NCBI GenBank assembly: GCA_022820625.1
Contig: JAJEFE010000062.1
Coordinates: forward strand, 1-64,000
Direction: 5' to 3'
Source of the DNA: Gammaproteobacteria bacterium
Lineage (GTDB): Bacteria > Pseudomonadota > Gammaproteobacteria > Steroidobacterales > Rariloculaceae
Length of the DNA: 64,000 nt
A program made the translations under genes and the position numbers. Each line of letters opens with the position of its first letter. Within the stretch, counting starts at the first letter, position 1. Under the pieces are notes generated by a model. It searched no databases. It was not told the DNA's origin and was given only the letters and a program-made list of their open reading frames with translations. Of the stretch, positions 19,549 to 28,420 are shown piece by piece.

Positions 19549-20541
19549 ATGGTTGCAACTCTCTCCACGGTGCTTTCGGATTCCGGCGAGCCGGGCCGCG
19601 GGCCAAGGCGCCTGGAATTCCCGGGTTGCCGCCAGGTGCGCATGTCACGCGCCGATCTGGAGCGATATGAAGGTCGCCTCGAATTCTGGGACGCCCGCAC
19701 CGAGTTGGCCGTGGTGTGCGAACCGCCGGCCCCCGCCCTCGCCCACGAATTCCCGGCGCAGCGCCTTTCGAAGCTGGCCACGCTGATCGCCGCCGCAAGG
19801 GGATCGCCCATCGAAATGTTCGGCGCCGCGTGCCTCCTGCAGCGTGCGGGCAATGGCGAGTGGCGGCGCATCATGCAGGCGGACCAGACCGTATACCTGA
19901 ATCCGGCGGCCCATGTGCCGGCACATGGAAATCAGATCAGCGTCGGCGAAGACAGGCTGCCGGATGTCGTGCTGGAAGTGGACAACACCACCGACGTCCG
20001 TCGCGGCAAGCTTTATCTTTACGAGTCATGGGGTTTTCCGGAAGTGTGGGTGGAAGTGCCGGACAAGCCCGCGCGGAGCCGTCCGAAGTCGCTCCGGCCC
20101 GGTTTGACGATCCATGGGATGGAGCGGGGGCGGTTTGTCGAGGCGCCGGTGAGCCGCGCGTTCCCGGGCTGGACCGCCGGTAAAATTCACCGGGCGATGA
20201 ACGAGCCGGCGCTGTCGGAGGAAACCGTGGCGGCACTGCGCCGGGTCGGCCGGCGGATGGGCGCTGCTGAGGGAACCGGGCCGGACGACGATCCGTTTCT
20301 GGATGCCGAGCGGAGCGAGAGCCGCTCTGAAGGCCGCGCGGAGGGCCAAGCGGAAGTCCGCGCCGAGGTGCTGCACGGAGCGCTGCAGCAGATTTTCGCC
20401 ACGCGGGCTATTTCCGTTTCCTGGACTTCGCCTGACATATGGCCGATAGAGTTTGAGCGCGCATCGGTCGAGCGGCTCATGCAAGCGGCGCTCGAGTGCC
20501 GGAACGAGGACGATTTTCTGAAACGGCTCCGCGCCGAGTGA
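19549..20541 (+). CDS. Uma2-family (PD-(D/E)XK-fold) protein
   Basis: The 330-residue protein belongs to the Uma2 family (DUF820), which has a restriction-endonuclease-like fold. The core motif is visible: RLPDVVLEVDNTTDVRRGKL, with the acidic pair of PDVVLEVD, then KLYLYESWGFPEVWVEV. The C-terminal third contains short alternating charged repeats (SRSEGRAEGQAEVRAEV) often seen in such proteins. Nuclease activity has not generally been established for the family, and no partner methylase is present. It stands alone between a PepSY gene and a converging E2 gene. Confidence 0.82.
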   Translation: MVATLSTVLSDSGEPGRGPRRLEFPGCRQVRMSRADLERYEGRLEFWDARTELAVVCEPPAPALAHEFPAQRLSKLATLIAAARGSPIEMFGAACLLQRAGNGEWRRIMQADQTVYLNPAAHVPAHGNQISVGEDRLPDVVLEVDNTTDVRRGKLYLYESWGFPEVWVEVPDKPARSRPKSLRPGLTIHGMERGRFVEAPVSRAFPGWTAGKIHRAMNEPALSEETVAALRRVGRRMGAAEGTGPDDDPFLDAERSESRSEGRAEGQAEVRAEVLHGALQQIFATRAISVSWTSPDIWPIEFERASVERLMQAALECRNEDDFLKRLRAE

Positions 20542-20590
20542 GCCGGAACCGGCGCAACGAGCACCGGAGTCTTGCCGCGAGAACCGGACG

Positions 20591-21892
20591 CTATATCTCG
20601 TCAGACCAGTCCTTCCGCTCCAGCAGAGCTCTGACCTTCTGCAGAAAGGCCGCCGAATAGGCGCCGTCTACGGCCCGGTGGTCGAAGGATTGCGCGAGAA
20701 TCCCCACGGGGCGAATGGCGATCGAATCGCCCTCCGGCGACTCTACCACCACCGGCCGCTTGCCGATGGCATCCACGGAAAGAATGGCCACCTGGGGCTG
20801 GTTGATGATGGCCCCGGTCATCAGCGTGCCGTAGGAACCGTTGTTGGACAGGGTGTAGGTTCCACCGGAGTATTCGTTCGGGTCGAGTTTGCCCTTGCGC
20901 GCCCGGTCGCCGATGTCGTGGATGGCATGAGCCAGGCCCGCGACCGTCAGCGAATCGGCGTTGCGGATCACCGGCGCCACCAGGCCTTCGAAATTCAGGT
21001 TCACCGCGATGCAGAGGTGGACTGCCGGATGAAGCACCAGCGCATCCCCGTCGACGCTTGAGTTGATATTCGGATAGTCGCGTAGCGCAAGACACGTGGC
21101 GCGGGCGATGAACGGCAGATAGGTCAGCGAATAGCCCTGTCTGGACCGCCAATCCTGTCGTTTCGGCAACCTGACCCGGTCGACGCCGGAAAAGTCCACT
21201 TCCACCGCCTGCATGACGTGGGCGCTGGTGGCCTTTGAATGAACCATGTGCTCGGCGGTCACACGGCGTATCCGGTCGAAGGGTATGCGCGCAGCCGCGC
21301 CAGTAGGCGCCGCAGGCGGCTTGACGGCTGCGGTCTCCGTTACGGGCTCGGGCACCGAAGGCTTCGTCTCCGCCGTTGTGCGCTGATCCACGAAGGCCAG
21401 AACATCCTTGCGGGTAATCCGGCCGTCCCTGCCCGATCCGGTGATGTCATTTGCGTCAACCCCGTGTTCCGCCAGCAACCGGCGCACCACAGGCGACAGG
21501 CGCAGCCGCCCGCTCTTGCCACCCCGGCCTCGCGCCTTTGCGGCCTTGGCGGTTTTGCGTGCAGCGCGTTTGGCGGAGGCTCGCTTGCCGGATGATCCGG
21601 CCGTATCTTCTGTTGCCCCCTTCTCCGAAACTTGCGAGGCTGCTGCCGCTTCTGCGGCCTCTTCCGATTCGATGACGGCCAGAACCGTGCCCACGTCCAC
21701 TGTCTTGCCTTCGGGGACCAGGACCGACGCAATCACTCCGGCCACGGGCGCGGGCACTTCCGTCGCCGCCTTGTCGGTCTCAACGTCCAGCAGAACCTCG
21801 TTCTTTTCGACCGTGTCACCCTGTTTCTTGTGCCATGCGGCCACCGTGCCTTCGGCGACGGTCTCTCCGAGTTGGGGCATCAGGACATTCAT
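20591..21892 (-). CDS. 2-oxo acid dehydrogenase E2 (dihydrolipoamide acyltransferase)
   Basis: The 433-residue E2 core transfers an acyl group from its lipoyl arm to CoA. Residues 1-76 are a single lipoyl domain with Lys41 in DVETDKAATEV. A linker rich in Ala and Lys leads to a peripheral-subunit-binding domain (LSPVVRRLLAEHGVD...GSGRDGRITRKDVL). The catalytic domain ends with FDHRAVDGAYSAAF, containing His405 and Asp409. It is the third gene of an E1 alpha, E1 beta, E2 operon. Substrate could be pyruvate, acetoin or branched-chain 2-oxo acids. Confidence 0.88.
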   Translation of the reverse strand: MNVLMPQLGETVAEGTVAAWHKKQGDTVEKNEVLLDVETDKAATEVPAPVAGVIASVLVPEGKTVDVGTVLAVIESEEAAEAAAASQVSEKGATEDTAGSSGKRASAKRAARKTAKAAKARGRGGKSGRLRLSPVVRRLLAEHGVDANDITGSGRDGRITRKDVLAFVDQRTTAETKPSVPEPVTETAAVKPPAAPTGAAARIPFDRIRRVTAEHMVHSKATSAHVMQAVEVDFSGVDRVRLPKRQDWRSRQGYSLTYLPFIARATCLALRDYPNINSSVDGDALVLHPAVHLCIAVNLNFEGLVAPVIRNADSLTVAGLAHAIHDIGDRARKGKLDPNEYSGGTYTLSNNGSYGTLMTGAIINQPQVAILSVDAIGKRPVVVESPEGDSIAIRPVGILAQSFDHRAVDGAYSAAFLQKVRALLERKDWSDEI

Positions 21893-21917
21893 GGTTCCAG
21901 TCTCGAGTTCGTTGACG

Positions 21918-22895
21918 TCAGTCCACCAGCCGAATCACGTTTTCGACGATTCTCTCGGCGCTGGGCAGGACCGCATCCTCCAGCGCATCCGCCGACGGCA
22001 GGGGAATGTGCGGCGTGGTGACCCGCACGATCGGTCCTTCCAGGTCCCAGAACAGTTCTTCCGCGACGATCGACGAGAGTTCCGCACCCCAACCGCAGAG
22101 TCGCGGATTTTCTTCCACCGTGACCAGCCGGCCCGTACGGGATACCGAGTCGAACAGCGTCTTCGTGTCCAGCGGTACCAGGCTGCGCACGTCGATCACC
22201 TCGACCGAAACTCCGTGCTCGTCTGCGAGCGTGTCCGCAGCCTTCAGCGAGCGGGGTACCATGGCGGCCAGCGCGGCGATGGTGACATCGTCGCCAGCGC
22301 GCACGACCTTTGCCACACCCAGCGGCTCCACGTGCTCGCCGTCCGGCACGTCTCCCTTCAGGGCATAGAGCGATTTCTGCTCGAAGAACATCACCGGATC
22401 GGGGTCGCGTACCGATGCGGCCAACAGACCCTTGACGTCAGCCGGCGTGGATGGGGCCACGACTTTCAGGCCCGGGACCGCCATGGCCCAGTTCTCCACG
22501 CTCTGGGAGTGTTGGGCGCCGAACCGGCTGCCGCCGCCGTTGGCGCTGCGCAGCACCAGGGGGAACGAGCACTGCCCGTCGGTCATGTATCTTGTCTTGG
22601 CGATCTGATTAGCCACGAGATCCCAACAGACCGCGAAGAAATCGGAGAACATGATTTCCGCGATGGGCTTGAGGCCGGTCATCGAGGCGCCCATGGCCGC
22701 GCCGATAATGGCCTGTTCCGAAATCGGCGTATCCCTGACCCGGTCCGGCCCGAATTCCTCGAGCAGCCCGACGGTCGTCTTGAATACGCCGCCGGCAGCG
22801 GCCACGTCTTCGCCGAGGAATACGACGTCCTCGTCGCGGCGCATCTCCTGGGCGATGCCGTCGCGGACGGCCTCCCGATAGGTCAATTGCGCCAT
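21918..22895 (-). CDS. 2-oxo acid dehydrogenase E1 component, beta subunit
   Basis: The 325-residue subunit forms the alpha2-beta2 thiamine-diphosphate E1 enzyme. It begins MAQLTYREAVRDGIAQEMRR and shows family segments DEDVVFLGEDVAAAGGVFKT, RVRDTPISEQAIIGAAMGAS and FGAQHSQSVENW. Its start overlaps the end of the alpha-subunit gene by 13 bases, which suggests coupled translation, and E2 begins 25 bases after its stop. The sequence resembles acetoin dehydrogenase and PDH-type beta subunits about equally to my eye. Confidence 0.9.
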   Translation of the reverse strand: MAQLTYREAVRDGIAQEMRRDEDVVFLGEDVAAAGGVFKTTVGLLEEFGPDRVRDTPISEQAIIGAAMGASMTGLKPIAEIMFSDFFAVCWDLVANQIAKTRYMTDGQCSFPLVLRSANGGGSRFGAQHSQSVENWAMAVPGLKVVAPSTPADVKGLLAASVRDPDPVMFFEQKSLYALKGDVPDGEHVEPLGVAKVVRAGDDVTIAALAAMVPRSLKAADTLADEHGVSVEVIDVRSLVPLDTKTLFDSVSRTGRLVTVEENPRLCGWGAELSSIVAEELFWDLEGPIVRVTTPHIPLPSADALEDAVLPSAERIVENVIRLVD

Positions 22896-23929
22896 GACGC
22901 GCTCCCGTCGGCCCAGACGTCGATGTGGGCGATGTCCACCGGCGGCGGTGGGCTGTTGCGGGCCTCTTCCGTCGCCTCATCGATGGCCGCGTCGGTCTCG
23001 GATTCGATCGCTTCCAGGTCCTTCTCGGGAATCTCCAGCTCAAGCAACCGCTTCCGGTACATCGGTATGGGGTCCCTGGCCAGCCAGGCCTGCAATTCAT
23101 CGTCGGGACGGTACTTGCCGGGGTCGGCGCGGGAGTGACCGCCATGACGGTAGGTCTGCGCCTCGATCAGGCTGGGTCCGTCACCCCGCCGCGCCTTCTC
23201 CAGGGCGGCGCAGGCGGCCTCGTAGACCACATCGACATCGTTGCCGTCGATGACGATGGACTCCAACCCGTAGGCGCCGGCCCGATCCGCGGCAGGATTC
23301 TTGACCGCCGTGACCTCGTCGATGGGCGTGTATTCCATGTAGAGATTGTTCTCGCAGACGAATACCACCGGCAACTCCCAGATCACCGCAAAATTCAATG
23401 CCTCGTGAAACGCGCCGATGTTGGTCGTTCCGTCGCCGAAGAAACAGACCGATACCTGTCCGGTACCCTTGTACTGGGCCGACCAGGCCGCGCCGGCAGC
23501 CACCGGCAGGTGCGCCCCGATGATCGCGTAGGAACCCATGGCGCCGTGCTCCACGCTGGTCAGGTGCATGGAACCGCCCTTGCCGCGCAACAGGCCGCAC
23601 TCCCGGCCCATGAGTTCACCGAGGATGGACGTCATGGTGACGCCGCGCACGTAGGTGTGGTTATGGCCGCGATAGGTGCAAAAGGTGTAATCGTCCTTCC
23701 GCATGGCCGTTCCGAATCCCGCGGCGACGGCTTCCTGCCCCAGGGCCAGGTGGCTGGTCCCCTTGACCAGGTTCTGCATGAACAGGTCGTATGCGCGCTG
23801 CTCCAGCACACGGCACTCGTACATGGTGCGATAGAGCTTCAGCCGGGTTTCAGTATCGATTGAAGGTGCCTCATCGGAACCGTCCGGTGACCTTGCGGAA
23901 GTAATATCAATCGCTGGTTCGTTGCTCAC
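22883..23929 (-). CDS. 2-oxo acid dehydrogenase E1 component, alpha subunit
   Basis: The 348-residue alpha subunit binds thiamine diphosphate through GDGTTNIGAFHEALNFAV...CENN. LLRGKGGSMHLTSVEHGAMG and SHLALGQEAVAAGFGTAM recall acetoin dehydrogenase AcoA and PDH E1 alpha. The apparent start is GTG (23929) with no clear ribosome-binding site. The region upstream, 23930-24000, is AT-rich and probably carries the operon promoter. No dihydrolipoamide dehydrogenase gene follows E2, so E3 must be shared with another complex. Confidence 0.9.
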   Translation of the reverse strand: MSNEPAIDITSARSPDGSDEAPSIDTETRLKLYRTMYECRVLEQRAYDLFMQNLVKGTSHLALGQEAVAAGFGTAMRKDDYTFCTYRGHNHTYVRGVTMTSILGELMGRECGLLRGKGGSMHLTSVEHGAMGSYAIIGAHLPVAAGAAWSAQYKGTGQVSVCFFGDGTTNIGAFHEALNFAVIWELPVVFVCENNLYMEYTPIDEVTAVKNPAADRAGAYGLESIVIDGNDVDVVYEAACAALEKARRGDGPSLIEAQTYRHGGHSRADPGKYRPDDELQAWLARDPIPMYRKRLLELEIPEKDLEAIESETDAAIDEATEEARNSPPPPVDIAHIDVWADGSASWRN

Positions 23930-24001
23930 TGTATTTTAATTCAATTGGTTACATCAACTATTTTAAGCCATATAGAAGGAATCTAAACCTTCGTCCGCTT
24001 A

Positions 24002-24036
24002 CAAAAAGTCGCCCTCACCGGTCGTGGTGAGGGCGA
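24002..24036 (-). terminator. Rho-independent terminator of the TonB receptor gene
   Basis: Read on the minus strand, a perfect 11-bp stem (TCGCCCTCACC / GGTGAGGGCGA) with a 6-base loop is followed by CTTTTTG. It lies just after the stop of the receptor gene at 24069 and before the E1 alpha promoter region, separating the two units. Confidence 0.85.
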
Positions 24037-24068
24037 CGGGAGAGCTTAACAGCTTATGTCGGCAACGA

Positions 24069-26534
24069 CTAGAAGCTGTAATTCAATGACACACCGAACT
24101 CCCTCGGATCCCTCGGCAGAACATGGAAGTTCTGGTTAGCGGGACTCTGGTTATAGTCCGAACCCGCCGACTGTACGATTCGCGGTGTGTTGTTGTCGGT
24201 GAGGTTGCGGCTCCAGAACCGCAGATCCAGATTGTCGTTGCGGAAGTTCAGACTCGCGTTCAGCGTCTGGGTTTCCGGCAGAGCCATGAGGTTGACGTTG
24301 TCAAGCCATTGCTCGCCGACAACACGCCAGTCCAGACGGCCTACCCAGTCCCAACCGCTGTTGCCGACGGAGCCGCGATAGGTTGCAGATGCATTGTAGG
24401 CAATACTCGGTTGCCGGATGAATTCGTTGCCGACGGCGTCCACGCAGTTGAACAACACGCCCGGATCGTTGGCCACCGTGTGCGTGGGCGTCAGCCCGAT
24501 CTGCTGGACCGCGTCGGGATCGCAGAAAGTCTCGTACTCGGTGTGCTGCCAGGTGAAGCTGCCGCGAACCTCCCAGTTGTCATCGACGAACCAGGCAACC
24601 TCGGATTCCAGGCCCTGGACATTTGCCGCACCCAGATCCAGCTGCGCCCTCAACCTGTAGTCACCCGGACCGAGCCCCGGGAGAATGCCGGGACTCATCT
24701 CGCCTCGCTGTCTCGCCAGCGTGTCCACGTTCCAGTTCAGCGTATAGGCCTGGTTGTAGTGCTCCCAGTCCATGGCGTAGATTGCCGAGGAAAGCTGCAC
24801 CCGGTTGTCCGCCAGGCTCGCCTTCAGGCCCGCTTCGACGTTGACGATCTCCTCCTGGGCATAGAAGAGAACGCTGTCCAGGTCCCACTCGATCCAGCCC
24901 AGGCCGAATACCTGCTCGTGGGCACGTTCCACGCGCGGACTGCGGGCGGCGGGGATGACGCCCGCAGGGTTGATGCCCCTGGATACCTGAGCATACATGG
25001 TCACGCCGTTGTCCAGGCTGTGATTGATCGCCAGGCGGGGCACGAACGAAGTGGTCGTATTGGTGAACGCCTCGCCCGTGACCTGATTGACATTGGTCAT
25101 GTCCTCGCTCTGGTAACGGCCTTCCAGCGAAAGCGTGGTCCGCTCTGTGAGGTCATACGAGAGGTTGGCGAATACCGCGGAATTTTCGGACATCTCCGAA
25201 ATGATCACCAACGGTTGCGGCTGCTGCGCCGGCGGAAACTGATCCACGATCCCGTCGACGATGGCGCCGTACTGGGCCCATACCAGCGTCAGGAAGTCGT
25301 AGTCGTAGAAGGAAGCGCCCACGGTCCAGCGCAACCGCTCCTCGTCCGGAGACAGCCAGCGCACCTCGACCATCTTTTCCTCGATGTCGGTGGGATCGGC
25401 CATGTGGTTGACCGACATCCCCATGACCATGCCCATGACGATGTTCAGCGGCGCATCGCTGCGGTCACCGTCCGCCCACCGCAGGTAGGTCTCCTCCGAG
25501 AAGAAGGTCAGAACCTGCAGGTCTCCGGCATCGTGCCGGAAATTGAACTCGCCCTGAATGCGGTCGCGGGTATTCGCCACCGTGGGATCGATTCTGTACG
25601 TGGATGCCAACAGCTCATCCGGCGTACCCCGGAACGGTGCGGCCGTATCGATGTTGGTGGGAATGCCTCCCGGCGGCGGGGACGGATCGCAGTCGAACGT
25701 ACCGTCAATCCAGCGTACGCCCATGGCGTTCGGACTCGGCAGGTTTGTACAGCGCGCCCACTCTTCCGGGTCGATAAAGTAACGCAGTGTCATGTCGTCG
25801 TCGGTGCGCATGCTCATGAGCCGAACTTCGCCGTCGAAGCGATCGGTTGGAGCGAAGCTGAGCTTGCCGCTGATGTACTCGGTGCTGGTGCCGCCGACGT
25901 CGAAACCCTCCGTGGAAACCCACTCGTCAGGTCCGTCGTACTCGTCCACGTTCACGTCCAGCGTATAGCCGAACGTGTCGTTGATCGGGCCGCCCAGTTC
26001 GAGCTGCAAAGCGTTGCGCCCCAGATCCGAAGTACTCAACCGCAGATCACCGACGAACTCTTCGCCGGGGTCCCGGGTGACGTAATTGATGGCGCCGGCG
26101 AACGTCGAGCGGCCGAATGCGGCGCTCTGAGGCCCGCGGAACACCTCGACACGTTCTATTCCCGTGAATTGCATCGTGCCCTGGGCCCCCACCAGCGGCA
26201 GTCCGTCGATGAACGACATGACCTTCTGGCGTGTCGTGGCAGTGGCCTTGGCCTGGATGCCGCGCACGGCGGGGGTAGCGTTATTGCGGTCGCCATTGGT
26301 GTCGAAATCGACGCCGGGCGTCATTTCGAAGAAGTCGCGTGGCTCCACGATGCCGGCCTCGTCGATCAGCGAGTCCGAAATGACGGAAATGGAAACCGGC
26401 ACCTCCTGCAGGTTTTCCTCACGTTTCCGCGCGGTGACCACGATTTCTTCCAGTGCGGTCACCTGGCTGAAAACGGGCGGAGCGATCAATGCTGCCGACA
26501 GTGAGGCAAAAGCCAATTGTAGTAATGGGCGCAT
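24069..26534 (-). CDS. TonB-dependent outer-membrane receptor
   Basis: The 821-residue receptor has a signal peptide (MRPLLQLAFASLSAALIAPP), a TonB box (ALEEIVVTARKREENLQEVP), and a plug with VSISVISDSLIDEAGI, MTPGVDF and VEVFRGPQSAAFGRSTFAGA. The barrel ends LNYSF. The 'TARKREE.LQ.VP.S' beginning is typical of receptors expanded in marine gammaproteobacteria and sphingomonads, often for organic substrates as well as siderophores. A GGGG ribosome-binding site precedes the ATG. The sodium symporter gene lies upstream on the same strand, 176 bp away, so it may supply the inner-membrane step for the same nutrient. Confidence 0.9.
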   Translation of the reverse strand: MRPLLQLAFASLSAALIAPPVFSQVTALEEIVVTARKREENLQEVPVSISVISDSLIDEAGIVEPRDFFEMTPGVDFDTNGDRNNATPAVRGIQAKATATTRQKVMSFIDGLPLVGAQGTMQFTGIERVEVFRGPQSAAFGRSTFAGAINYVTRDPGEEFVGDLRLSTSDLGRNALQLELGGPINDTFGYTLDVNVDEYDGPDEWVSTEGFDVGGTSTEYISGKLSFAPTDRFDGEVRLMSMRTDDDMTLRYFIDPEEWARCTNLPSPNAMGVRWIDGTFDCDPSPPPGGIPTNIDTAAPFRGTPDELLASTYRIDPTVANTRDRIQGEFNFRHDAGDLQVLTFFSEETYLRWADGDRSDAPLNIVMGMVMGMSVNHMADPTDIEEKMVEVRWLSPDEERLRWTVGASFYDYDFLTLVWAQYGAIVDGIVDQFPPAQQPQPLVIISEMSENSAVFANLSYDLTERTTLSLEGRYQSEDMTNVNQVTGEAFTNTTTSFVPRLAINHSLDNGVTMYAQVSRGINPAGVIPAARSPRVERAHEQVFGLGWIEWDLDSVLFYAQEEIVNVEAGLKASLADNRVQLSSAIYAMDWEHYNQAYTLNWNVDTLARQRGEMSPGILPGLGPGDYRLRAQLDLGAANVQGLESEVAWFVDDNWEVRGSFTWQHTEYETFCDPDAVQQIGLTPTHTVANDPGVLFNCVDAVGNEFIRQPSIAYNASATYRGSVGNSGWDWVGRLDWRVVGEQWLDNVNLMALPETQTLNASLNFRNDNLDLRFWSRNLTDNNTPRIVQSAGSDYNQSPANQNFHVLPRDPREFGVSLNYSF

Positions 26535-26710
26535 TTTGGTGTTTCCCCTTTATATTTCGAATGGTTCCAGACACGCGTCCGCTTTGCGACAGCCTGGTCG
26601 TCGACGAATCTGCGGTCATGCGTGTGAATCACGATAATAGGGGACATGGGTTACTACTGTCGAGCAATTTAACAAATTGTTGCAAAACTGCTACGACAAC
26701 GACGGATGAG

Positions 26711-28282
26711 TCACTCCGATCCCTCCGCAGCCTGACCGACTGCAGCGAGATGATCCGAGGGCAACCGCTCGGTTACGAGCGAAACCAGAACCGTAACCAA
26801 AGCAGCCGTGAGTCCGGCCAGTGTCGCTGCGGAATAGGGACTCGTGGCATAAAAGTCGAACCAGCGCCCGAATGCTTCCAGCGTGCCTACCGGTGGCCAG
26901 TGACCGGAAAGAGCCTCGCTGTGTATCAGCACGAACAGGGTCGCGCCGGTCCAGAATCCCCACAGCGCGCCTGCCCGGGTGACACCGTTCCACAACGAGC
27001 CCAGCACCAGAGGCCCCGCCAGCGATGCGGTGAAGCCGCCGACTCCAACCCAGACGAGCAATACGATGTTCATATCCATCACCAGCCACGCCAGACCCGC
27101 CGAACCCAGCAAGACCAGCACGGTGACCACCCGGCTGATCAACAGGACGTTACGATCGAGCGTCGCAGCCTCCTGACGGCCACCCCACCTTGGCGCAATG
27201 CTCCGCCGGTAGATGTCGTTTGCGAACACCTGGGAAGTTGAAATGACCAGGCCGTCGGCGGTGGACATCACCGCGGCCAGAATCCCGACTCCCAGCAACG
27301 CCGCCAACCAGACGGGAAAGATATCGAGAAACAAAGCCGGCAGCGCGGTGTTGGCGCCGCCGGCGCCGCCCGCAAGCAAACTGTCTCCCAAGGCACTCCG
27401 GGCGAGTGCGCCGCCCAGTGTGATGGCGGGCAATATCAGGCCGAATGTGAATGTCATGACCAGAAAACGTGTTCGCGCCCGTTCGTCACTGAGTGCCCAG
27501 AGTTTGTTGCCGATATGGGGAAGCAAGCCCAGAGGTATGTGCGCGATCACCAGGCTGACGAACGACCAGACCGATGCGGTGATGGCGGCGCCGGGATGCA
27601 ACGGCTGCATCAACAGCGGATCCTGCGACCCGAGGCTGTTCAACATCGACCCAAGACCGCCGCTGCCGGCGCCCAGGAAAAACAGCACCACGATGACGAT
27701 CGCGAGAATTACCATCAACAGTCCCTGGGCGCCGTCCGTGAGAATGTCCGCGTGGGCGCCGCCCAGCGTGACGTATCCCAACAGTACGGCCGTGGTGATG
27801 GCCAGCGCCCAGCCCTTGGACAGCCCAAGCATCATCTCGAACATCACCAGCCCGGCAACCAGCTGTCCCGCCAGGTAGAACAGAAGGATCAAGGAAAACA
27901 CGGCGACGGAAATACGCAACGCCTCGGACCGGTAGCGCTCCCCCAGGTACTCGGGAATCGAACGGGCGCCGGTCAGATTTCCGTAACGGCCGATGGTGCG
28001 CTGGCAGATCAGAATTCCGAGGTACACGCCCACCGGATAGAGAAAGGCAATCCACAGGGTGGACATGCCGTAGGTATACGTGAGTCCCGGCAAGCCGAGA
28101 AAAGTGGCGCCGCTGGCGGCGGTGGATGCAAACGCAAGAGCGAGCACGGCCGGTCCGTAGCCGGCGCGCGCCACGGCGTAGTCGTCCGCGCCGCTCACTC
28201 TGCGGTTGCCCAGCACGCCGAATCCCACCATCAGCAGGATGTAGCCGAACAGGAAAAGCCAGGACCAAGTGTGCAGTGTCAT
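26711..28282 (-). CDS. Sodium:solute symporter (SSS family)
   Basis: The 523-residue protein has about 13 hydrophobic helices and belongs to the SSS/SSF family, which uses a sodium gradient to import sugars, amino acids or organic acids. Early helices include SWLFLFGYILLMVGFGVLGN and the conserved unwound region ASTAASGATFLGLPGLTYTYG. LAAVMSTADGLVISTSQVFA is the sodium-site helix. The substrate cannot be assigned. It diverges from the Gfo/Idh/MocA oxidoreductase gene across a 138-bp region containing a palindromic operator, which suggests joint control. Confidence 0.88.
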   Translation of the reverse strand: MTLHTWSWLFLFGYILLMVGFGVLGNRRVSGADDYAVARAGYGPAVLALAFASTAASGATFLGLPGLTYTYGMSTLWIAFLYPVGVYLGILICQRTIGRYGNLTGARSIPEYLGERYRSEALRISVAVFSLILLFYLAGQLVAGLVMFEMMLGLSKGWALAITTAVLLGYVTLGGAHADILTDGAQGLLMVILAIVIVVLFFLGAGSGGLGSMLNSLGSQDPLLMQPLHPGAAITASVWSFVSLVIAHIPLGLLPHIGNKLWALSDERARTRFLVMTFTFGLILPAITLGGALARSALGDSLLAGGAGGANTALPALFLDIFPVWLAALLGVGILAAVMSTADGLVISTSQVFANDIYRRSIAPRWGGRQEAATLDRNVLLISRVVTVLVLLGSAGLAWLVMDMNIVLLVWVGVGGFTASLAGPLVLGSLWNGVTRAGALWGFWTGATLFVLIHSEALSGHWPPVGTLEAFGRWFDFYATSPYSAATLAGLTAALVTVLVSLVTERLPSDHLAAVGQAAEGSE

Positions 28283-28335
28283 GGAGAATTCCGGATAATA
28301 TCGTGCCGCGCGGCAACAGGCTGCGGGAAGGTTTT

Positions 28336-28378
28336 CTTATCGAAATAAGTTGAAATAACACTATTATTTCGAAATAAT
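28336..28378 (+). promoter_or_regulatory. Palindromic operator and promoter between symporter and oxidoreductase
   Basis: The core is a perfect 16-bp palindrome ATTATTTCGAAATAAT (28363-28378). An imperfect related site, CTTAT-CGAA-ATAAG, lies at 28336-28349, and GAAATAA occurs three times in the region. For the plus strand, TTGAAA (28350-28355) and AATAAT (28373-28378) are 17 bp apart, so the palindrome covers the probable -10 box. This is the layout expected of a repressor site. No regulator gene is adjacent. Confidence 0.65.
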
Positions 28379-28420
28379 CCGCGCGCACCAAACGACGCAG
28401 CGACATCTCTGGAGTACACG

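Noticed and set aside
19549-20541. Restriction-modification or defence system
   Set aside because: The Uma2 protein has a nuclease-like fold but there is no methylase, specificity subunit or other defence gene nearby.
24123-26504. Open frame of 793 codons on the plus strand
   Set aside because: It is exactly antisense to the TonB receptor gene at 24069-26534, has no recognisable domains, and is rich in Arg, His and Val as expected from the reverse strand of GC-rich coding DNA.
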